DNA of 64,000 nt, taken from positions 186,001 through 250,000 of the forward strand of contig NZ_JABXWI010000001.1 in the NCBI RefSeq assembly GCF_014930365.1, written 5' to 3'. A program made the translations under genes and the position numbers. The notes beneath the pieces were generated by a model that saw nothing but the letters and a program-made list of their open reading frames with translations, searched no databases and was not told where the DNA came from. The stretch's first letter is position 1. Each line of letters begins with the position of its first letter. This document shows, piece after piece, positions 59,331-64,000 of the stretch. This DNA comes from Streptomyces caniscabiei (GTDB lineage: Bacteria; Actinomycetota; Actinomycetes; Streptomycetales; Streptomycetaceae).

Positions 59331-59744
59331 TCAGCCGAGCGTCTGCGCCGCCGTCGGGGAGGAGTCCTTCAGGAACTGGGAGCAGCGCTCGTACTCCTCC
59401 TGCTCGCCGATGTCCCCGGCGGCACGGGCCAGGGCGTGCAGGGCGCGCAGGAAGCCGCGGTTCGGCTCGTGCTCCCAGGGGACGGGGCCGTGGCCCTTCC
59501 AGCCGTTGCGGCGCAGGGCGTCCAGGCCGCGGTGGTAGCCCGTACGGGCGTAGGCGTACGACTCCACGACACTGCCCCGCTCGTAGGCCCCGTCGGCGAG
59601 CTGGGCCCAGGCGAGGGAGGAGGTGGGGTACTTGGCGGCGACGTCGGCCGGGGGCGTGCCGTTCGCGAGCAGCTCGCGGGGCTCCGGGTCGTCGGGGAGG
59701 TGCGTCGGGGGCGGGCCCCCGAGGAGGTTCTCGTGAATCGTCAT
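59331..59744 (-). CDS. DUF3151 family protein
   Basis: 137 aa. Soluble helical protein with the DUF3151 pattern: ENLLGGPPPTHLPDDPEPRELL, ADVAAKYPTSSLAWAQLADGAYERGSVVESYAYARTGYHRGLDALRRNGWKGHGPVPWEHEPNRGFLRALHALARAAGDIGEQEEYERC. Conserved across actinobacteria, usually in a fixed position near the fba gene. Function unknown. Confidence 0.92.
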   Translation of the reverse strand: MTIHENLLGGPPPTHLPDDPEPRELLANGTPPADVAAKYPTSSLAWAQLADGAYERGSVVESYAYARTGYHRGLDALRRNGWKGHGPVPWEHEPNRGFLRALHALARAAGDIGEQEEYERCSQFLKDSSPTAAQTLG

Positions 59745-59798
59745 GGGTTCCAGTCTGGCTCATCAGGGGGTGGGGAGTGGCACGGGCCGGGGGGTGGT

Positions 59799-61295
59799 TC
59801 AGTCACCCGGTCCGAGGCCGCCCGGTCCCTTGTCGCCCGCCCCTCTCTCCCCCGCCTCCAGCGGCGGCGACACCACCCCGCAGTGGGTCCGGCACTCGGG
59901 ATGGCGGCAGTCCGGCTGCGGGCGGCGGACCGTGGTGAACGACAGCACCGCGCCCACCACCAGCGTCGCGGCGCAGACGATCATCGCCGTGCCGAACGCG
60001 TCGTCGAACTGGGTCGCCGACCGGTACGCCTCCGGGCCCATCCCCGCGATCAGCGGCAACGCGGCCACGGCGACCAGACCGGCCGCGCGGGCCGCCGCGT
60101 TGTTGATGCCGCTCGCCAGGCCCGCGTGCTCGGTGTCCACGGAGGCCAGGACCGTCGCGGTCAGGGGCGCGACCAGGGTGACCATGCCGAGGCCGAGCAC
60201 GACCAGCGCGGGCAGCACGTCGACGACGTACGACGCGTCCGGGCCCACCCGCAGGGCCAGCAGCATGCCCGCCGCGCACAGCAGCGGGCCGACGGTGAGA
60301 GGGATCCGGGGACCGATCCGCTCGCTGAGCGCGCCCGCGCGGGAGGAGAGCAGGAGCATCAGGACCGTGATGGGCAGCAGGGCCGTGCCCGCCTCCAGAG
60401 CCGAGTAGCCCGAGACGACCTGGAGCTGGAGCGCGGCGAGGAAGAAGAAGCCGCCGAAGGCCGCGTACACGCACAGGGTGACCAGGTTGACCGTGGTGAA
60501 CTGGCGGGAGGCGAAGATCGTCGGCGGCATCATCGGATCGGGGCGGTGGCGTTCGACGTACACGAAGGCCACGCCCGCCGCGACCCCGGCGGCGGCCGAG
60601 ACGGTCACCGCGAGGGAGCCCTCCCCCGCCTCGATCAGGGCGTACGTCACCAACGCCAGCGACGAGGCGCCGAGGACCGCGCCCAGCACGTCGAAGCGGT
60701 TCTCGTGGGCCCGGCCGTCGCCCGACTCCGGGACGTGCCGGGTGGCCACGGGCACACAGACGAGCGCCAGCGGGACGTTCAGCAGGAAGACCCAGCGCCA
60801 GCCGGGGCCGTCCACCAGCCAGCCGCCCAGGAACGGGCCGACGGCCGCGCCGATGCCGCCGAAGCCGGACCACAGGCCGACGGCCCGCGCGCGGTCGTCG
60901 GGGTGGAACGAGGCCTGGATGAGGGCCAGCGAGCCCGGGGTGAGCAGCGCCCCGCCCACGCCCTGAAGCGCGCGGGCCGCGATCAGGACGCCGACGTTCG
61001 GGGCGAGACCGCACAGCAGGGACGCCACGGCGAACCACACCACGCCGATCACGAACACCTTGCGCCGGCCGAAGCGGTCGCCGAGCGCGCCGCCCAGCAG
61101 GATCAGACCGGCGAGGGTGAGCATGTACGCGTTGACGGTCCACTGGAGGGCCGCGAGATCGGCGTCCAGGTCCTCGCCCATCCGGGGCAGGGCGACGTTG
61201 ACGACGGTGGAGTCCAGCAGCGCCATGCTGGAGCCGAGGATCGTGGTGAACAGGATCCACTTGCCCTGGGGCGAGGCGAGCCGGATGTCGGGCAT
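59799..61295 (-). CDS. MFS drug transporter, DHA2 (14-helix) type
   Basis: 498 aa from ATG 61295 (MPDIRLASPQGKW). Fourteen membrane helices, with MFS motif A GDRFGRRKVFVIG, VNAYMLTLAGLILLGG (motif D1 region), and motif C-like GFGGIGAAVGPFLGGWLVD. A soluble tail has a Cys/His cluster (PDCRHPECRTHCG), unusual for the family. Exports drugs or metabolites using the proton gradient; substrate unknown. Confidence 0.93.
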   Translation of the reverse strand: MPDIRLASPQGKWILFTTILGSSMALLDSTVVNVALPRMGEDLDADLAALQWTVNAYMLTLAGLILLGGALGDRFGRRKVFVIGVVWFAVASLLCGLAPNVGVLIAARALQGVGGALLTPGSLALIQASFHPDDRARAVGLWSGFGGIGAAVGPFLGGWLVDGPGWRWVFLLNVPLALVCVPVATRHVPESGDGRAHENRFDVLGAVLGASSLALVTYALIEAGEGSLAVTVSAAAGVAAGVAFVYVERHRPDPMMPPTIFASRQFTTVNLVTLCVYAAFGGFFFLAALQLQVVSGYSALEAGTALLPITVLMLLLSSRAGALSERIGPRIPLTVGPLLCAAGMLLALRVGPDASYVVDVLPALVVLGLGMVTLVAPLTATVLASVDTEHAGLASGINNAAARAAGLVAVAALPLIAGMGPEAYRSATQFDDAFGTAMIVCAATLVVGAVLSFTTVRRPQPDCRHPECRTHCGVVSPPLEAGERGAGDKGPGGLGPGD

Positions 61296-61328
61296 GGGTC
61301 AGGTATACAGCGGCCCTCGCACACACGG

Positions 61329-61359
61329 CGAGCCCGGCGCCGTGATGGCACCGGGCTCG
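61329..61359 (-). terminator. Terminator after fba
   Basis: CGAGCCCGG...CCGGGCTCG with an inner GCC/GGC stem, 28 nt after the fba stop on the minus strand. Confidence 0.65.
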
Positions 61360-61387
61360 TCGTATGCAAAATACGTGTGGGCTGGGC

Positions 61388-62410
<1,023 letters not shown>

Positions 62411-62598
62411 GGTCCGCTCCTTGTATGTGCGGGTGGCGTTGTGCTTACGGTCCCTGACCTAGGGTTGCGACGTCATCGTCGGCCCCATCCTTCCAGACGG
62501 GACCCGATGCTCCGGCCAGGGTGTCCGGAACTGGTCGGTAACCGCTGACCTTGGTGTTCTCGACCGTGCCGACAGTCGTACGAACGTCGGCCGGGACC

Positions 62599-63153
62599 TC
62601 AGTCGAGGCCCAACTCGTCCTTCGAGAACGCGAACCGGTACGGGACGCCGGCGCCCGCCTCGATCTTCTCGGCGGCACCGGTGGCGCGGTCGACGATGGT
62701 GGCGACGGCGACGACCTCGGCGCCCGCCTCGCGGACGGCCTCGACGGCGGTGAGCGGGGAGCCGCCGGTGGTGGAGGTGTCCTCGACGACGAGGACCCGA
62801 CGGCCGCTGATGTCCGGCCCCTCCACCCGGCGCTGCATCCCGTGCGCCTTGGCCGCCTTGCGCACGACGAACGCGTCCAGCCTGCGGCCGCGCGCGGCGG
62901 CCGCGTGCAGCATCGCGCCGGCGACCGGGTCGGCGCCCATGGTGAGACCGCCGACCGCGTCGAAGTCGAGGTCGGCGGTCAGGTCGAGGAGCACCTGTCC
63001 GACCAGCGGGGCGGCCTCGCCGTCGAGGGTGACGCGGCGCAGGTCGATGTAGTAGTCCGCCTCCAGACCCGACGACAGGGTCACCTTGCCGTGCACCACG
63101 GCCTTGTCCTTGATCTGCCGCAGCAGAGATCCACGTACGTCCACGTCAGTCAT
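62599..63153 (-). CDS. pyrE: Orotate phosphoribosyltransferase
   Basis: 184 aa. Adds PRPP to orotate to form OMP in de novo pyrimidine synthesis. The PRPP motif RRVLVVEDTSTTGGSPLTAVEAVREAG lies in the second half, and the N-terminal loop (VTLSSGLEADYYIDLRRV) binds substrate. The family is usually about 180-215 aa. It sits just downstream of the aldose-epimerase gene, with a short TAAGGG/CCCTTA inverted repeat between (63165-63178). Confidence 0.97.
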   Translation of the reverse strand: MTDVDVRGSLLRQIKDKAVVHGKVTLSSGLEADYYIDLRRVTLDGEAAPLVGQVLLDLTADLDFDAVGGLTMGADPVAGAMLHAAAARGRRLDAFVVRKAAKAHGMQRRVEGPDISGRRVLVVEDTSTTGGSPLTAVEAVREAGAEVVAVATIVDRATGAAEKIEAGAGVPYRFAFSKDELGLD

Positions 63154-63201
63154 GGCAGTCAGCTTAAGGGGGCCCTTATGTCCGCTTACCGGCGTGTCCG
63201 C

Positions 63202-63996
63202 TTACAGGCGACGCCAGGTCCAGGTGGTGGTCGCCTCCAGCGGGTCGATGGGGGTGACCAGCCGGGGGTGGGTGTTGAGGCCGTTGGGCGGCCCGGTCTG
63301 CGGCTCCACGCACACGGCCTCGGCCTGCTCGTCGTAGACGACGACCCACTCCTCCCGCGAGGTCACCTTCAGCTCCAGCCGGTCCGGCCAGGTGAGGGTG
63401 ACGTCGACGCCGTCGGGCATGCCGAAGCAGTCGTCCCAGGGGCCGGGGCGGGGGTCGACACGGTTGCCGGTGGGCAGGTGGTCCGCGCCGCGCTCCTCCT
63501 GCCAGGCGGGCCGGAAGTCGATCCTTACGTCCTCGCCGCCGTCCCCGAGGGTCCGGTTGAACCAGGGGTGCCAGCCGACCTGCGCCGGGAAGGAGGAGTC
63601 GTACGTCTCCACGGACATGGCGAGGGTGAGGGTGTCCGGGGTGAGGGTGAACATCTGGGTGACGCGGCCGGGGTAGGGCCAGGGGTCGACCAGGTCGTAC
63701 GTGAGGACGGCCTCGCCGGCGTCGTGGCGTGCGACGCGCCAGGCGCCCTCGCGGGTGGTGCCGTGGATGGCGTGGGGCGGGGCGTTGAGGGGCATCTGCC
63801 GCACGTTGCCACCGCTGAGGAAGCGTCCCTCCCGGATCCGTCCGCACCACGGCACCATCGGGAAGCAGCCGAACCGCTCGCCCTGCCGCAGCAGTTCGAC
63901 CCCACCGACCCGCAGCCCCGCCACCCGGCCACCGTTCCCCGGCACCAACACGACCTCCGCGTCACCCGCGGCCAACGTGATCTCTTCACTACTCAC
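63202..63996 (-). CDS. Aldose 1-epimerase family protein
   Basis: 264 aa from GTG 63996, which is almost at the window edge; only AGGG of the likely Shine-Dalgarno is visible. The galactose mutarotase fold shows GGRVAGLRVGG, FGCFPMVPWCGRIREGRF, HGTTREGAWRV (His near 93) and VGWHPWFNRTL (second His). These positions match the catalytic pair of aldose epimerases and of glucose-6-phosphate 1-epimerase-like proteins. The exact sugar is unknown. Start and upstream context cannot be judged. Confidence 0.9.
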   Translation of the reverse strand: MSSEEITLAAGDAEVVLVPGNGGRVAGLRVGGVELLRQGERFGCFPMVPWCGRIREGRFLSGGNVRQMPLNAPPHAIHGTTREGAWRVARHDAGEAVLTYDLVDPWPYPGRVTQMFTLTPDTLTLAMSVETYDSSFPAQVGWHPWFNRTLGDGGEDVRIDFRPAWQEERGADHLPTGNRVDPRPGPWDDCFGMPDGVDVTLTWPDRLELKVTSREEWVVVYDEQAEAVCVEPQTGPPNGLNTHPRLVTPIDPLEATTTWTWRRL

Positions 63997-64000
63997 CCCT

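Overview
The window is high-GC (about 72%) actinobacterial chromosome and almost certainly comes from a Streptomyces. Genes start often with GTG or TTG, are densely overlapped (ATGA/GTGA junctions) and use G/C in third positions. Several families are Streptomyces hallmarks: DUF397/XRE pairs, RsbW-like ATPases, SigE-type sigma factors, a SLATT protein and proline-rich Ser/Thr kinases. From memory, the core order (lysC-asd-sigma, recR-ybaB, purA, tryptophan dioxygenase/kynureninase, fba, pyrE) matches the S. coelicolor region around SCO3611-SCO3650. This is recollection, not a search result. No rRNA, tRNA, CRISPR array or insertion sequence was recognised.

Layout. 1-1371: an NTF2-like protein cut by the window edge, and a SURF1 protein. 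1465-6912: a minus-strand block of lysC, asd, a SigE-family sigma factor and a coupled membrane protein. 7243-9928: an OmpR-type two-component system and a secreted NTF2-like protein. 10150-16693: an accessory stretch with a frameshifted STAND NTPase, a Uma2 nuclease, a winged-helix/zinc-ribbon protein, a DUF397/XRE pair and an alpha/beta hydrolase. 16690-21107: an M56 peptidase, a small membrane protein with glycine-rich repeats, DUF5063, recR, ybaB and SLATT. 21234-30883: a kinase, MarR/DJ-1, a class III aminotransferase, GntR, and a GT2 fused to a membrane domain.

31141-38464 looks like an inserted defence-type island. It holds a Ser/Thr kinase with two in-frame TTA codons and an apparent minus-strand operon of AAA ATPase (RloA-like), TOPRIM-like RloB protein and a fused type I methylase-specificity protein (HsdM-HsdS), with no HsdR. 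This is the best candidate for an unusual system.

38580-44558: purA, a degenerate diacylglycerol-kinase-like protein, secreted proteins, and a second XRE/DUF397 pair that faces an RsbW-like ATPase operon (44737-45607), an abaA/whiJ-like arrangement. 45661-52524: small hypothetical genes, then a GbsR/MarR-type regulator divergent from an ABC transporter, with a striking nested dyad between them. 52507-55797: a P450 and a NarL-type two-component system. 55918-59176: tryptophan to anthranilate genes (dioxygenase, kynureninase, formamidase-like hydrolase). 59331-63996: DUF3151, an MFS transporter, fba, pyrE and an aldose epimerase. A dispersed palindromic repeat recurs between genes and often forms terminator-like hairpins.
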